Assembly (NCBI RefSeq): GCF_001043175.1
Contig: NZ_CP011494.1
Span: 2,356,001-2,420,000 of the forward strand
DNA length: 64,000 nt
Source: Marinobacter psychrophilus
Lineage (GTDB): Bacteria > Pseudomonadota > Gammaproteobacteria > Pseudomonadales > Oleiphilaceae
Direction of reading: 5' to 3'
The notes under the pieces are model-generated. The model made no database searches, was not told where the DNA came from, and saw nothing but the letters and a program-made list of their open reading frames with translations. This document shows positions 1 through 8,514 of this stretch, piece by piece; the first letter of the stretch is position 1; each line of letters opens with the position of its first letter. The position numbers were made by a program, and so were the translations under genes.

Positions 1-1233
1 AAAATACTCGATGGGCGACAACGTTAACTCCGCGGCAGCCACTGTGGTTAACGCCAGAAACGCTAGCCACAAGGGCGAAGCCACGTAGGCCATTATGCCG
101 TTGAGGAACGCCATGCGGTGCGCCAAACAGATGCGGCGGCCAAAACACAGAATCCACAGGTGCTGCAGATTGCCTTTGGCCCAGCGATTGTCACGTGACA
201 GTTCATCCGCCAGCGTGGGCGGTGACTCTTCAAAACTTTCGCCCAAACCGGGTTCCAGCCAGACTTCGTAACCGGCGCGGCCAATATAGGCAGCCTCGAC
301 AAAATCGTGGCTCATGATCGGCCCTTCAAACACCCCAAAGCCACGTAATTTACGCAAACCGCAGTGCTGCATAAACGGCTCTACGCGCAGTATGGCGTTG
401 TGGCCCCAAAAAGCGGCATGACCCATTTGCACAGCGGCAATGCCCGTCGCAAAGAGTGAGGAATACAGCCGATTGCCAAACTGTTGCAGACGGGCAAACA
501 GCGACTGGCCGTTAATAATGGAGGGGTTTGTTTGCAGTATTCCAACCTGTGGCTCGCGCTCCATTAACTGAACCATGCGCACGATGGTGCGCCCACTCAT
601 CAAGCTGTCTGCGTCTAACACCACCATGTATTTGAAGCGCCGGCCCCAACGCCGCAGGAAATCGGCGACGTTGCCGCTTTTATAGTTCAGGTTAACGCCG
701 CGGCGGCGGTAAAACAGACGGCCGTGGGCACCCAACTCGTCACACAGCTGGTGCCATTTTGCTTGTTCTTCCAACCATATTTCCGGATTCCGGCTGTCTG
801 ACAGTATGAAAAATTCAAAGTGTTCAATCTGGCCGTTGCACTCCAGCTCGTGATACACCGCTTTCAGTCCGCTAAACGTCCAGTGCACCGGTTCGTGGTA
901 AACAGGCAGCACAATGGCGGTTTTGACCAGCGGGGTGTTTTCCAGGTCATCGCTGCTGTAACGGTTTAGCAGCGAGTGCTTATCTCCACCCATCAGCCGC
1001 AACACAAATCCAACCACCGCGGTCCAAAAACCTACGGCTATCCAGGCGTAGAGCAATGCAAACAATACCAGCAGGCCAATTTCTACCGCGGTGCCTCCGT
1101 GGTAGGGCATGATCCACAACAAGTAATAGCTGGCTATCGCGGTTTGGCCAAATACCAGCAGCGCCAGCAAGCTGCGCCTTATTCTGGCTACCGTGCGCCA
1201 GCGCCAGAGTTTCTGGGGAGCCCGATCATTCAT
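1..1233 (-). CDS. opgH: OpgH/MdoH glucan glucosyltransferase, 3' end beyond window
   Basis: Inner-membrane family-2 glycosyltransferase that polymerises UDP-glucose into the backbone of osmoregulated periplasmic glucans. About 411 residues are visible. Two membrane helices lie at about residues 22-42 and 54-78. The cytoplasmic catalytic domain has VVLDADS (DxD-type), the GHNAILRV and SHDFVEA motifs, and DNRWAKGN, a QxxRW-like element. A third helix follows near residue 375. The start MNDRAPQKLWRWRTV aligns with roughly residue 135-140 of E. coli OpgH as I remember it, so the long cytoplasmic N-terminal extension of the enterobacterial protein is missing. The ATG overlaps the stop of the upstream 83-codon gene by 8 nt, which suggests coupling with opgG. 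The family call is firm; the C-terminus is outside the window. Confidence 0.93.
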   Translation of the reverse strand, partial: MNDRAPQKLWRWRTVARIRRSLLALLVFGQTAIASYYLLWIMPYHGGTAVEIGLLVLFALLYAWIAVGFWTAVVGFVLRLMGGDKHSLLNRYSSDDLENTPLVKTAIVLPVYHEPVHWTFSGLKAVYHELECNGQIEHFEFFILSDSRNPEIWLEEQAKWHQLCDELGAHGRLFYRRRGVNLNYKSGNVADFLRRWGRRFKYMVVLDADSLMSGRTIVRMVQLMEREPQVGILQTNPSIINGQSLFARLQQFGNRLYSSLFATGIAAVQMGHAAFWGHNAILRVEPFMQHCGLRKLRGFGVFEGPIMSHDFVEAAYIGRAGYEVWLEPGLGESFEESPPTLADELSRDNRWAKGNLQHLWILCFGRRICLAHRMAFLNGIMAYVASPLWLAFLALTTVAAAELTLSPIEYF

Positions 1234-1477
1234 AACCCATGCTTCCCCTGAGCAGCTCTGGCCCGGCTTCAAGCGACAGTTTTGGTTGTGGCAACTCGAA
1301 ATACTGGGGCAGCAGTTCCATCACCAGCTTTAGATAATCGCCATCGGGGGCCTGCTGCAACGCATGATCAACCAGTTCAAGCGCGGTGCGGCATTCATTG
1401 ACACCCGGTTTGATTCCGCTGCCGCGAAGGTAAGCTATTACCCGGTTCAGTGCCTTCTGGCACGGTAGCTGCTCCAC
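1226..1477 (-). CDS. Small protein (83 aa) between opgG and opgH
   Basis: Unrecognised 83-residue soluble protein starting at a GTG just 3 nt after the opgG stop, with an AGGGA Shine-Dalgarno-like sequence at the end of opgG. It overlaps the opgH start by 8 nt in a different frame. It has no signal peptide or membrane helix. The sequence is leucine-rich and probably helical (VDHALQQA, LKLVMELLPQYF). Tight packing on both sides favours a real, translationally coupled gene. It occupies the place where E. coli OpgH encodes its N-terminal cytoplasmic extension, so it may be a detached regulatory part of OpgH; that is inference. The alternative is a chance open frame in high-GC DNA. Confidence 0.6.
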   Translation of the reverse strand: MEQLPCQKALNRVIAYLRGSGIKPGVNECRTALELVDHALQQAPDGDYLKLVMELLPQYFELPQPKLSLEAGPELLRGSMGYE

Positions 1478-1479
1478 GC

Positions 1480-3075
1480 TTAGTCCCTCGCCTGGGCTAA
1501 GTCAGGCAGCTGATACAACCAGGTTTCAGACACCGCATTCGGGCCTGCCAATAATCGCGCCCTTAGAGGTGTGTCCTTATCGGGCGCAGGCTTGACCAGC
1601 ATCGACAGGCGCCAGATGCCCTGCTCGGGCAGGTGCTCTACAAAGTGTTCCAGTATTTCGGCGCTGTCGTTGGTGCCCACTTCGCTGACAACGGGAACAC
1701 TGGCGGCGTTCAGGGTTTTTCCCTCAAAGTCGACGACCACCCGCCAGGTACCTTGCAGGTTGCGATTGTTTTCGCTCTGGTTAACGCCATTAATTCGGCC
1801 AGCACCCACCCAGGTGTCCACAACGCGGCCAATATTACCGTCAAACGCGGTATGTTCTCCGAATCTAAGGCGGTACTGGAAATTCAGCTCTGCGCCCTTC
1901 TCGATTTTCTGACGCGGCTTCCAAAAGGCCACGATGTTGTCGTTGCTCTCTGAGGATGTGGGGATTTCTACCAGCACAACTTCACCTGAGCCCCAATCGT
2001 CGGTGTTGTCAATCCACGCGCTCGGGCGCTTTTCGTAGTGGGCTTCTGCGTCTGAAAAATCATCAAAGCGAGTATCTCGCTGCATCAGCCCAAACCCTTT
2101 CAGGTTGGTCACTTGAAAATAATTTATCCGCAAACTGGTGGGGTTCAGTAATGGCCGCCATACCCACTCGGTCACGTCAGCGGATTTTTCGTCCCGTATT
2201 AGCAGGCCATCAGAGTCGTGAACCTGGGGCCGCCATTCCCCCGCTGGCTGACGTGTGTTCTCGCCGTAGTAGAACATGGACGTGAGCGGCGCCAGGCCAA
2301 TCTGATCGATATTGCTGCGGGCAAACAGGCGGGCACTGACCTCGATGCCAGTGACCGTGTTCGGGCTGATCACAAAACGGTAAGCGCCGGTTGCGCTGGG
2401 GCTATCTAACAATGCATAAACCGTCATAGTAGCTGCGTTGGCAGCTGGTCGTTCCAACCAAAACTCGGTGAACGCCGGAAACTCTTCGCCGGAAGGTAAG
2501 CCGGTGTCTATAGCCAATCCCCGGGCTGCCAAGCCGAAACCGTTATCGGCCCCAACACCGCGAAAATAACTGGCGCCGCCGAACACCAGGAACTGGTTGC
2601 CCTGGCGTTCGGCGCTCTTAATTGCGGACGATGATTGTAAGGGCCAAGTCAGCCAAAAACCCGCGTAACCCAGGTCGGTTGGAATACGCTTGGCCAGATC
2701 AGGCGAAGGGTAGGTAAAGTGATCGCGATTAAAAATCAGCGGCCTTACGCCCTCTTGATCCACTTCGTTCAAGGTAACCGCGTGCCGATATACGTTGCCA
2801 GTGGGCACCATCATGACTTCAAAATGCTTTTTTTCCGCACTGTCCGGCTGACGCCAAAGATTGGCTTCGGGCTTGAAGCGGATTGACTGGTAACGGTCGT
2901 AGGGCAATGACGTTAAAAAGTCGGGAACTGCGCTGGGCGCTTTGTAAGGACTTTGCGCCAGCGCCTGAGCTTTTTTCGTGACATCGTTAAAACCAAAGCT
3001 CCAGACTGGAGCGCTGGCGCCCAGGCAGAATACGACAATGCACCCGTTTACAACACGGGCTGTCCTTGCAAGCAT
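1480..3075 (-). CDS. opgG: OpgG/MdoG periplasmic glucan biosynthesis protein
   Basis: Periplasmic protein needed for synthesis and beta-1,6 branching of osmoregulated periplasmic glucans, working on the product of OpgH. The 531 residues are close to the usual OpgG length (about 510-530). An N-terminal hydrophobic signal segment (about residues 8-27, ending PVWSFGF) precedes the mature domain, which starts FNDVTKKAQALAQSPY. Typical OpgG motifs are FGGASYFRG, YGLAxRGLA-like GFGLAARGLAID, SMFYYGEN and GFGLMQRDTRFDDF. It is first in a minus-strand opgG-orf-opgH operon. The galU gene is divergent with 233 bp between them. No truncation is visible. Confidence 0.95.
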   Translation of the reverse strand: MLARTARVVNGCIVVFCLGASAPVWSFGFNDVTKKAQALAQSPYKAPSAVPDFLTSLPYDRYQSIRFKPEANLWRQPDSAEKKHFEVMMVPTGNVYRHAVTLNEVDQEGVRPLIFNRDHFTYPSPDLAKRIPTDLGYAGFWLTWPLQSSSAIKSAERQGNQFLVFGGASYFRGVGADNGFGLAARGLAIDTGLPSGEEFPAFTEFWLERPAANAATMTVYALLDSPSATGAYRFVISPNTVTGIEVSARLFARSNIDQIGLAPLTSMFYYGENTRQPAGEWRPQVHDSDGLLIRDEKSADVTEWVWRPLLNPTSLRINYFQVTNLKGFGLMQRDTRFDDFSDAEAHYEKRPSAWIDNTDDWGSGEVVLVEIPTSSESNDNIVAFWKPRQKIEKGAELNFQYRLRFGEHTAFDGNIGRVVDTWVGAGRINGVNQSENNRNLQGTWRVVVDFEGKTLNAASVPVVSEVGTNDSAEILEHFVEHLPEQGIWRLSMLVKPAPDKDTPLRARLLAGPNAVSETWLYQLPDLAQARD

Positions 3076-3308
3076 GGATGGTATTCCCTGAGTTCAACTC
3101 AATTTGTTGTGACTATACAACACCACACGTGTTGTCGCGCTTTATGTGACACGTTTGTAAAAGCTTGTTCATCAAGCCAGAAACCGGTTTTAATACTCTT
3201 CGCCGCGCCTGATCACAAGCAGGCAGCAATCTTTCTTTTGGTGAAACTGCATTTTAGCCATCAACTTGGGTAAACTTCGCCAATACCGACTTTCATAAGG
3301 ACGCTGAA

Positions 3309-4145
3309 ATGATCAAGAAGTGCCTGTTTCCCGTTGCCGGTTATGGCACCCGCTTTTTACCGGCCACTAAGGCCATGCCCAAGGAAATTCTGCCCATCGT
3401 CAACAAACCATTGGTTCAGTACGGTGTTGAAGAGGCATCAGATGCCGGCATTCACGAATTCGGGTTTGTTACCGGCCGCGGCAAGCGCGCCATTGAAGAT
3501 CATTTCGACATCAGCTACGAGCTTGAGCACCAAATTGCGGGTTCAGGCAAAGAGGGTTTACTGACCTCTATCCGCGATTTGATTGACAACAATACCTTCG
3601 CCTTTACCCGTCAGAGCGAAATGAAGGGCCTGGGCCATGCAATCCTGACCGGGCGCAACTTGGTGGGCGACAACCCTTTCGCTGTGGTGCTGGCCGACGA
3701 CTTCTGCGTGGGGCCTGACGGCGGAGACGGCGTACTGGCACAAATGGTCAAGCTTTATAGCCAGTTCCGCTGCTCTATTGTGGCCATTGAAGAAGTACCG
3801 GCCAACGAAACCCACAAGTACGGTGTAATTGCCGGCGAGTGCATGAAAGATGGCCTGTTCCGGGTAACGGACATGGTCGAAAAACCTGCGCCTGAAGACG
3901 CGCCCAGCAACATGGCCATCATCGGTCGTTATATTCTGACACCGGATATTTTCGACATTCTAGAGCGCACGCCACCTGGCAAGAACGGTGAAATGCAAAT
4001 TACTGACGCCCTGCTGGAACAAGCCAAAACCGGTTGCGTACTGGCTTACCAATTCAAAGGCCGGCGTTTTGACTGCGGCAGTATAGACGGCTTTGTAGAA
4101 GCAACCAATTACGTTTACGAAAACATCTATAAAAAAGGCTTATAG
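3309..4145 (+). CDS. galU: GalU UTP-glucose-1-phosphate uridylyltransferase
   Basis: Cytosolic enzyme making UDP-glucose from UTP and glucose-1-phosphate, the donor used by OpgH and for LPS and capsule sugars. The 278 residues match the family length. The N-terminal nucleotide loop FPVAGYGTRFLPATKAMPKE, the VLADDFCVGP metal/nucleotide motif and the VEKPAPEDAPSNMAIIGRY region are diagnostic. The start is supported by AAGGA at 3297-3301, 7 nt upstream of ATG. It is divergent from opgG, so substrate supply and glucan polymerisation are neighbours. A short palindrome (AAGGCT/AGCCTT) overlaps the stop codon, but no T-run follows, so it is not a clear terminator. Confidence 0.96.
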   Translation: MIKKCLFPVAGYGTRFLPATKAMPKEILPIVNKPLVQYGVEEASDAGIHEFGFVTGRGKRAIEDHFDISYELEHQIAGSGKEGLLTSIRDLIDNNTFAFTRQSEMKGLGHAILTGRNLVGDNPFAVVLADDFCVGPDGGDGVLAQMVKLYSQFRCSIVAIEEVPANETHKYGVIAGECMKDGLFRVTDMVEKPAPEDAPSNMAIIGRYILTPDIFDILERTPPGKNGEMQITDALLEQAKTGCVLAYQFKGRRFDCGSIDGFVEATNYVYENIYKKGL

Positions 4146-4208
4146 CCTTAGCCAATAAAAAGTTGACGCATCGCAGCCGAATCAGTATATTTCGCTGCGT
4201 TGCAAAAC

Positions 4209-4285
<77 letters not shown>

Positions 4286-4517
4286 TTTTTTTCAATGACT
4301 TCCACGACCTCGCAAAACCCCATTTTGAAAATTGTTGTAATGCTGTTGTAAAACGTCCCGCTTATATAGTATTAGTTTCAGGCTCAATTCCGCAGCCACC
4401 GTCATCCATTTTTGTTCATGCCCAGCTTGGTAATACGCCGTTATCTTCTTGTCACTGTTACCCCTCAGCGCTTGTACATATCCCTGACTGTACCCTGCTT
4501 TTTCGTAGAGCCATGAG
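4286..4517. other. Non-coding stretch between tRNA-Val and integrase remnant
   Basis: No convincing gene. A short open frame reads through from the tRNA but is not protein-like. The stretch is lower in GC than the flanks and probably belongs to the decayed element represented by the integrase remnant. Confidence 0.4.
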
Positions 4518-4760
4518 CTAGATCCAGTGCTCGCGACCCCCTGCCCTCACTCTGTGCGTCGGCGCCCGGCGCGGAGCGATCGCATGAATGGACCGGTATT
4601 GATCCAGGTTCATGCGCTGGCGGTCTTTACCGTAATCGGTTTTTGAATACGTGACTTCAACCGGGTTGTCGCGCTCTGACGGGCTCCAGCCCTTGGTCTT
4701 CGCAAACCGGAACAAGTCAGCCACGAATTCACGTTTACACCGGTGGCGCAGGGCAAGATA
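4518..4760 (-). pseudogene. Tyrosine recombinase (phage integrase) internal fragment
   Basis: The reading frame encodes FVADLFRFAKTKGWSPSERD followed by NPVEVTYSKTDYGKDRQRM and NLDQYRSIHAIAP. This is characteristic of the linker between the N-terminal core-binding domain and the catalytic domain of phage-type tyrosine integrases. Only about 75 codons survive. The catalytic R-H-R-Y residues are absent and the frame ends in unrelated sequence (RRAPTHRVRAGGREHWI). It follows tRNA-Val(GAC), a common integration target, so it is probably what remains of an excised or eroded island. Family recognition is from memory of integrase sequences. Confidence 0.6.
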
Positions 4761-4890
4761 GAGCCGCCCCTATGTGTTAGCGTAGTTGGTCAGGTGTGGT
4801 TTGCTTCCGAACTGATACAGTGAGAAGCGCGGTTCGTAGAATAGCAGTGAGTTGTCAAATAAAAATCGTTTTTAACGCAAAGGGACATGT

Positions 4891-5274
4891 ATGAACAATT
4901 CTGAAGACGTGCTTCAATCCCCACTGTTTCAAACCGTCGCTGGCTTGGCTTTTGAATCGATCATGGTGACAAAAGCTTCTTTCGATCATACTAATTCTGT
5001 GATCATCTATGTAAATCAGGCCTTCAGCAATCTGACCGGCTATTCTGCGGATGAAGTAATCGGAAAAACACCAGGATTGCTTCAGGGACCGAAAACCGAG
5101 AGAGGAGTAAAAGAGCGCTTGTCTGACGATCTGAAAAATAATCGGACCTTTCACGGCGACACCATCAATTACCGCAAGGACGGCTCCTCTTTTATCATTG
5201 AATGGAAAATCTCACCGGTAATGGATGGCGACGAAGTCACGCATTATGTGGCAGTTCAGAGAGCTATCGGTTAG
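4891..5274 (+). CDS. Stand-alone PAS-domain protein
   Basis: 127 residues consisting almost entirely of one PAS fold, about residues 18-122. Motifs are IIYVNQAFSNLTGYSADEVI, GKTPGLLQG, NYRKDGSSFIIEW and ISPVMDGDEVTHYVAVQ, the arrangement seen in PAS sensor modules of kinases and diguanylate cyclases. It resembles LOV-type PAS domains, but the flavin-adduct cysteine motif (NCRFLQ) is replaced by TPGLLQ, so LOV photochemistry is not expected. There is no output domain, signal peptide or membrane helix. It may be a small sensor acting on a partner protein, or a detached fragment of a longer sensor. The ATG is preceded by AAAGGGAC. It lies in accessory DNA. Confidence 0.75.
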   Translation: MNNSEDVLQSPLFQTVAGLAFESIMVTKASFDHTNSVIIYVNQAFSNLTGYSADEVIGKTPGLLQGPKTERGVKERLSDDLKNNRTFHGDTINYRKDGSSFIIEWKISPVMDGDEVTHYVAVQRAIG

Positions 5275-5820
5275 TGCTTATAAATCCGCCCGAGCAGAGG
5301 GCGACATGGCATCATTAACGTTTCGACCACCGAGCTCAATGAGCACCTGCCATCGGGTATATTCGTCTGTATCTTCGACAACCAATGGATGAGTAATTTA
5401 GATTTTTTTCGCTTCTACCGCCCACTTCAACGATGTGCTGGTCGGCAGTTGGTGATTTCGCCAACTCATTCCTGATCTCACATCCAGGCGCCCGCGGAGC
5501 ATTCTTTTCGGGGAGTTTCAGCCGCGACCTGCAGTCCAAGTGACACATGCCAATGCCGATGCGCGGCTTATCTAGGGAAGCAAGGCCTGTGTCCAGCAGG
5601 TTCATGGGTGGGCTATCAGCCCGTTATTGTTAATTCAACACAACCACATACTGCGCTCACCGAATCCTTGGATGTCCGGATTCCGGACACTCATTACCTA
5701 ACAGTTGCCAACCACTCTCCAAGGCGTAAAATCCTAACAACTAGCTCCGAGCACAACTTTGGGCACCGATCAAATATTCTATTTCCGGACAATGAAGCCC
5801 TATCAGCCTTGTGCTCAAAA
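5275..5820. other. Gene-poor accessory DNA
   Basis: No gene I can support. An 89-codon minus-strand frame at 5336-5605 has no recognisable family and its composition (many Arg, Pro, Cys) suggests chance. The stretch contains a TGTCCGGA palindrome (5673-5689) and leads into the tRNA-Arg-like repeat. Confidence 0.4.
5673..5689. repeat. Perfect palindrome TGTCCGGA-T-TCCGGACA
   Basis: Two 8-bp arms around one central base. A degraded relative (TGTCCAATTTTCGGACA) lies at about 14146-14162, upstream of the second tRNA-like repeat, so each repeat is preceded within 150-250 bp by such a site. The inner ends of the IS3-family elements also contain GTGTCCGGA, so the palindrome may derive from insertion-sequence ends instead of being a recombination or protein-binding site. 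Confidence 0.45.
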
Positions 5821-5924
5821 GTAGCGGTGCTCTCCGAAGGCTGTGGTCACAGGTTCGAATCCTGTCGGACGCGCCACATTTTCCAGGTCTTACGTGAAAA
5901 CGTAGGATCTTTTTTATTGGCTGT
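5821..5924 (+). repeat. 104-bp direct repeat A: tRNA-Arg(CCG)-like 3' fragment plus terminator
   Basis: The first 56 bp (5821-5876) match the 3' part of a tRNA-Arg(CCG): anticodon-loop sequence CTCCGAA, variable region, T arm GGTTCGAATCC and 3' CCA. The 5' half needed for a cloverleaf is absent. The rest is the downstream terminator region. A copy of identical length, with about 16 mismatches and no gaps, lies at 14397-14500. Such 3' tRNA fragments are typical att-site scars left by integrase-mediated insertion. Divergence between the copies suggests an old event or a donor tRNA from another species. Confidence 0.75.
5885..5915 (+). terminator. Rho-independent terminator after tRNA-Arg-like fragment
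   Basis: Stem AGGTCTTACG (5885-5894) with CGTAGGATCT (5901-5910) around a 6-nt loop, followed by a run of T. It is imperfect but has the same layout as the terminator in repeat B, consistent with a former tRNA terminator. Confidence 0.6.
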
Positions 5925-6034
5925 TTGGTTCTCGATGAACCTGACGGTGATCTTTCGTATGCAATTGATTTTCTTTTTGAGCATCCACCAAAGAAACAGA
6001 TTTTACGTGCGAGTGGGTAGATGACTCTGATGGC

Positions 6035-6409
6035 ATGAAGGGCAAGCGAGGGAAAACGTCCGAATTGGAGTTGTTACCCCTCACAACTCGTATGATGGCT
6101 GGCAACCAATTACGCGATGTGAACGGAATGATGGTAGATGAAAGTGCTTCAGGCGTATGGTATGAAATTCATAACGGCGTTTGCAAGAGATCTGCGCTTA
6201 GTTCGCCGTTAATTTGTATAGAGGGACAGCCAAAAGATGCCATTAGCGATGACGGGCAAATAATGAGCGCTTATCTGTATGGATTAGTTCATCGTCCCGA
6301 TGCCTGCCAAGCGCTACTAAAACGGCTGGACCTCACTAATGGTGAGCGAAACGATTACCAAGCCCAACGTGAAATTGATCGCTTGGCGGTTTGCTGGAAG
6401 TCTGCATAG
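6035..6409 (+). CDS. Hypothetical protein (124 aa)
   Basis: Unrecognised soluble protein with no signal peptide or membrane helix. The C-terminal half (ISDDGQIMSAYLYGLVHRPD, then ERNDYQAQREIDRLAVCWKS) looks like genuine amphipathic helix. The N-terminus is uncertain because the first ATG has no good ribosome-binding site. An immediately upstream frame ending at 6021 (reading LDEPDGDLSYAIDFLFEH) could be a frameshifted beginning of the same gene. It is the first coding segment inside the tRNA-Arg-bounded block and converges with the RidA gene. It may be a relic. Confidence 0.4.
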   Translation: MKGKRGKTSELELLPLTTRMMAGNQLRDVNGMMVDESASGVWYEIHNGVCKRSALSSPLICIEGQPKDAISDDGQIMSAYLYGLVHRPDACQALLKRLDLTNGERNDYQAQREIDRLAVCWKSA

Positions 6410-6421
6410 ATATCGATGTGG

Positions 6422-6820
6422 TTATTGCTCTGATTGAGGCTGGCGTTTGGCCATCACGGTAATTTCAACATTACCACCGCCACAGATGTTAGGCGATTCC
6501 GTGCAGGTACGGGCAGGGTAGCGACCGGGTTCAAAATGCTCTGAATATACAGAGTCCATATCTTGGATGGCATGTAAATCAGTGAGGTGGATATCCACCC
6601 GCAGTATATCCGTCAGGCTGCCACCTACCGTCTCAAGCATGCGTGACAGTGCACGCATGATAAGACGCGTTTCTTCTTTAATATCTCCCCGTGCGGCATG
6701 GCCGTTGGAAAGATCAACGACGGTTAGCCCTGAAATAAACACATAGTGGTCATCGATTACCATGTGGCTACCGGGGAAGCTTGGGGTGGGCATGGTAGGG
6801 TCATTCATAAATGTGGGCAT
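6422..6820 (-). CDS. RidA/YjgF/YER057c/UK114-family protein
   Basis: 132-residue RidA-family protein. The family hydrolyses reactive enamine/imine intermediates or acts in degradation of nitrogen compounds, working as a cytosolic trimer. The family pattern is present: VIDDHYVFISGLTVVDLSNG, a central LSRMLETVGGSLTDILRVDI, and the C-terminal ARTCTESPNICGGGNVEITV, with the conserved Arg and Glu positions that bind the carboxylate and water in RidA proteins. It lies convergent to the hypothetical gene and about 600 bp from the LysR gene, with IS3 debris between. Its position beside the amidohydrolase operon suggests a role in that catabolism and not in general imine clearance; that is inference. 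Confidence 0.88.
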   Translation of the reverse strand: MPTFMNDPTMPTPSFPGSHMVIDDHYVFISGLTVVDLSNGHAARGDIKEETRLIMRALSRMLETVGGSLTDILRVDIHLTDLHAIQDMDSVYSEHFEPGRYPARTCTESPNICGGGNVEITVMAKRQPQSEQ

Positions 6821-6954
6821 GCTAGCTCCTTCTAAATACTGATCACGCTTGCGGATAGTTAGGCAGGGTCTAAAAGTGATTATTTATTGTAAAGTGGCTG
6901 AGTGGATGTGACCAGCCCAGATAAGGAATAATACCCTAAACTTGGAGAACCTAC

Positions 6955-7203
6955 ATGACCACGAGAAAGCTGTACTCAAAGAAATTTGAGCTGGACGCCA
7001 TAAGTCTTGAGTCGGAGCCGGGATATTCGTGAGCCCACGCGGCGCGAAGTCTGGGGGTCAACCCGAATATGCTGGAGCATCGGTTAAAGGAGCATGAATC
7101 GGTCGATGGGCAGGCTTTCAAAGAGAATGGCAAACTGATCGCTGAACAGTTTCTGAACCTATCGTCGCAGAGCGCGTTTACCCATGCCCAAGGACGTACG
7201 GGT
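6955..7203 (+). pseudogene. IS3-family OrfA transposase remnant
   Basis: The frame begins MTTRKLYSKKFELDAISLES, hits an in-frame TGA at 7030-7032, then continues AHAARSLGVNPNMLEHRLKEHE and DGQAFKENGKLIAEQ. This is the helix-turn-helix OrfA of an IS3-type element, with the usual sequence RKxYSxEFKLDAV..AARSLGVNPNML. No OrfB follows. It is a dead fragment. Confidence 0.7.
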
Positions 7204-7227
7204 CGGTGTAGATGAGCATCCTTAGTT

Positions 7228-7356
7228 AACCATCAGGCCAGCAGCTTTTCGCTTGAACTCAAACGAAAAGAACGTCGTTTTTTGGTCATCAGACACCTCA
7301 CTTAAGGCGGCTATATTACCACTTTGGTCAATGTCCGAAAACATTGAAACAAAGCA
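7228..7356 (-). mobile_element. IS3-family left-end fragment (start of OrfA)
   Basis: The minus strand reads MTKKRRSF and, after a 1-nt frameshift, EFKRKAAGLMVN. This matches the start of OrfA in the larger element at 38538-39874 (MTRKRRSFTPEFKQEAACLV). The outer end (7331-7356) resembles that element's terminal repeat but is degraded. Only the first about 130 bp of the element survive. Confidence 0.65.
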
Positions 7357-7428
7357 GTTTCCAAGAGCCTAGAAAGCAATTCTTTAGAGAATCAAGAATC
7401 ATCAATTGAGCCGATGTTAGTCAGTAAA

Positions 7429-8364
7429 TTATTCCTCTTTATACGCTTCAACCAAGTGTGATTGCTGCCAAAGCCGGGCCACCAGCTCTTGAATAAAGGT
7501 GCGCACAATGAGCGAGGGGCGTCGGCCTGTTCGGGTAACAACACAAAACGGCGAAACAATCTCAACGAGATCAGGCAGCAGCGCTTTGAGTTCACCCCTC
7601 TCTACCCAGTGATTGGCGTAATAGTGGGGTAGATTGCCAATAAAGTGGCCGCTTAAAATTAATAGCGCTTGGGCTTCCATATTTGACGCATGGGCGCCTA
7701 CTTCTGCATTGGGAAAGCTTTTAAGCTCTTGCAGGTTGGCGTATGGGCGCACCACAAACGGATGATTGATGACTTCTTCTACCGTTAGCTGGGCGCTATC
7801 GCGTGCAAACAGTGGATGCCGTTTAGCGCAATAAATCCTGTGCACCTCAGTGTATACTTGACGATGCTGCAAGCCTTCAATTTGTGCCATTTCCGGTAAG
7901 ATGCCTAGCTGCACTTCACCATTGGCGATCTCGCCGATCAAGCGATCAGGACTACCCACGGTAATATTGAGTCGCGCTTTAGGGTTCTTGCGCAGAAACT
8001 CGCCAATCACACCCTGTAGGTCAAGATCCACATCCATAATGGTGTTATCAACCACGCCTAGACGCAGCGTGCCATAAACGGAACTGCGCAGCTCATTCAT
8101 CTCGCTATCAAAATCGTCCACAGATGCGAGCAACACCTTGGCACGCTCATACACAATGGTGCCCCGCTCGGTTAGCTCAAACCCCTGCCGACCCCGGCGG
8201 CATACGGTAAACCCTACCCGCTCTTCAAGTGCGCGGATATGAAAACTGACTGCGGACTGGCTCATATGCAGCGCAGTTTGCGCACCCGCAAACCCTCGAT
8301 GCTCGGTCACAGCATGAAATACAGAGAGACTTTTAAGATCAGCGGCAGAGAGTTTCATCGGCAT
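7429..8364 (-). CDS. LysR-family transcriptional regulator
   Basis: 311-residue LysR-type regulator. An N-terminal winged helix-turn-helix lies at about residues 5-65 (AVTEHRGFAGAQTALHMSQS, AVSFHIRALEERVG), followed by a substrate-binding effector domain (LRLGVVDNTI, LGILPEMAQIEG). It is divergent from the ABC transporter/DUF1989/amidohydrolase operon with a 150-bp shared intergenic region, the classic LysR arrangement, so it probably controls that operon in response to the transported compound. The first ATG (8364) and a second ATG two codons on (8358) are both possible; an AGAG sequence fits the second slightly better. Confidence 0.92.
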   Translation of the reverse strand: MPMKLSAADLKSLSVFHAVTEHRGFAGAQTALHMSQSAVSFHIRALEERVGFTVCRRGRQGFELTERGTIVYERAKVLLASVDDFDSEMNELRSSVYGTLRLGVVDNTIMDVDLDLQGVIGEFLRKNPKARLNITVGSPDRLIGEIANGEVQLGILPEMAQIEGLQHRQVYTEVHRIYCAKRHPLFARDSAQLTVEEVINHPFVVRPYANLQELKSFPNAEVGAHASNMEAQALLILSGHFIGNLPHYYANHWVERGELKALLPDLVEIVSPFCVVTRTGRRPSLIVRTFIQELVARLWQQSHLVEAYKEE

Positions 8365-8415
8365 GCTCTACGTTAGTGCAATTAACATCAATAAAACGGG
8401 TATATACATCCGAAT

Positions 8416-8434
8416 ATAACGATTTTATTGTTAC
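8416..8434. promoter_or_regulatory. Candidate LysR operator in divergent promoter region
   Basis: ATAAC (8416-8420) and GTTAC (8430-8434) form an inverted repeat containing a T-N11-A core, the usual LysR-type site. It lies about 80 bp upstream of the substrate-binding-protein gene and 50-60 bp upstream of the LysR gene. Motif-based only. Confidence 0.4.
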
Positions 8435-8514
8435 ATAATTCCTGATTTACTCAAAGAGTTGTTCAGCAGGCCTTTGCCGCTGATTCGAGTATCACTACCC
8501 TGAGGAGCATCCCC

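Noticed and set aside
1571..2285. Several plus-strand frames opposite opgG
   Set aside because: They are antisense to a well-supported OpgG coding sequence and have no recognisable domains.
5821..5876. A functional tRNA-Arg gene
   Set aside because: The 5' half (acceptor, D arm and first anticodon strand) is missing, as it is at 14397-14452.
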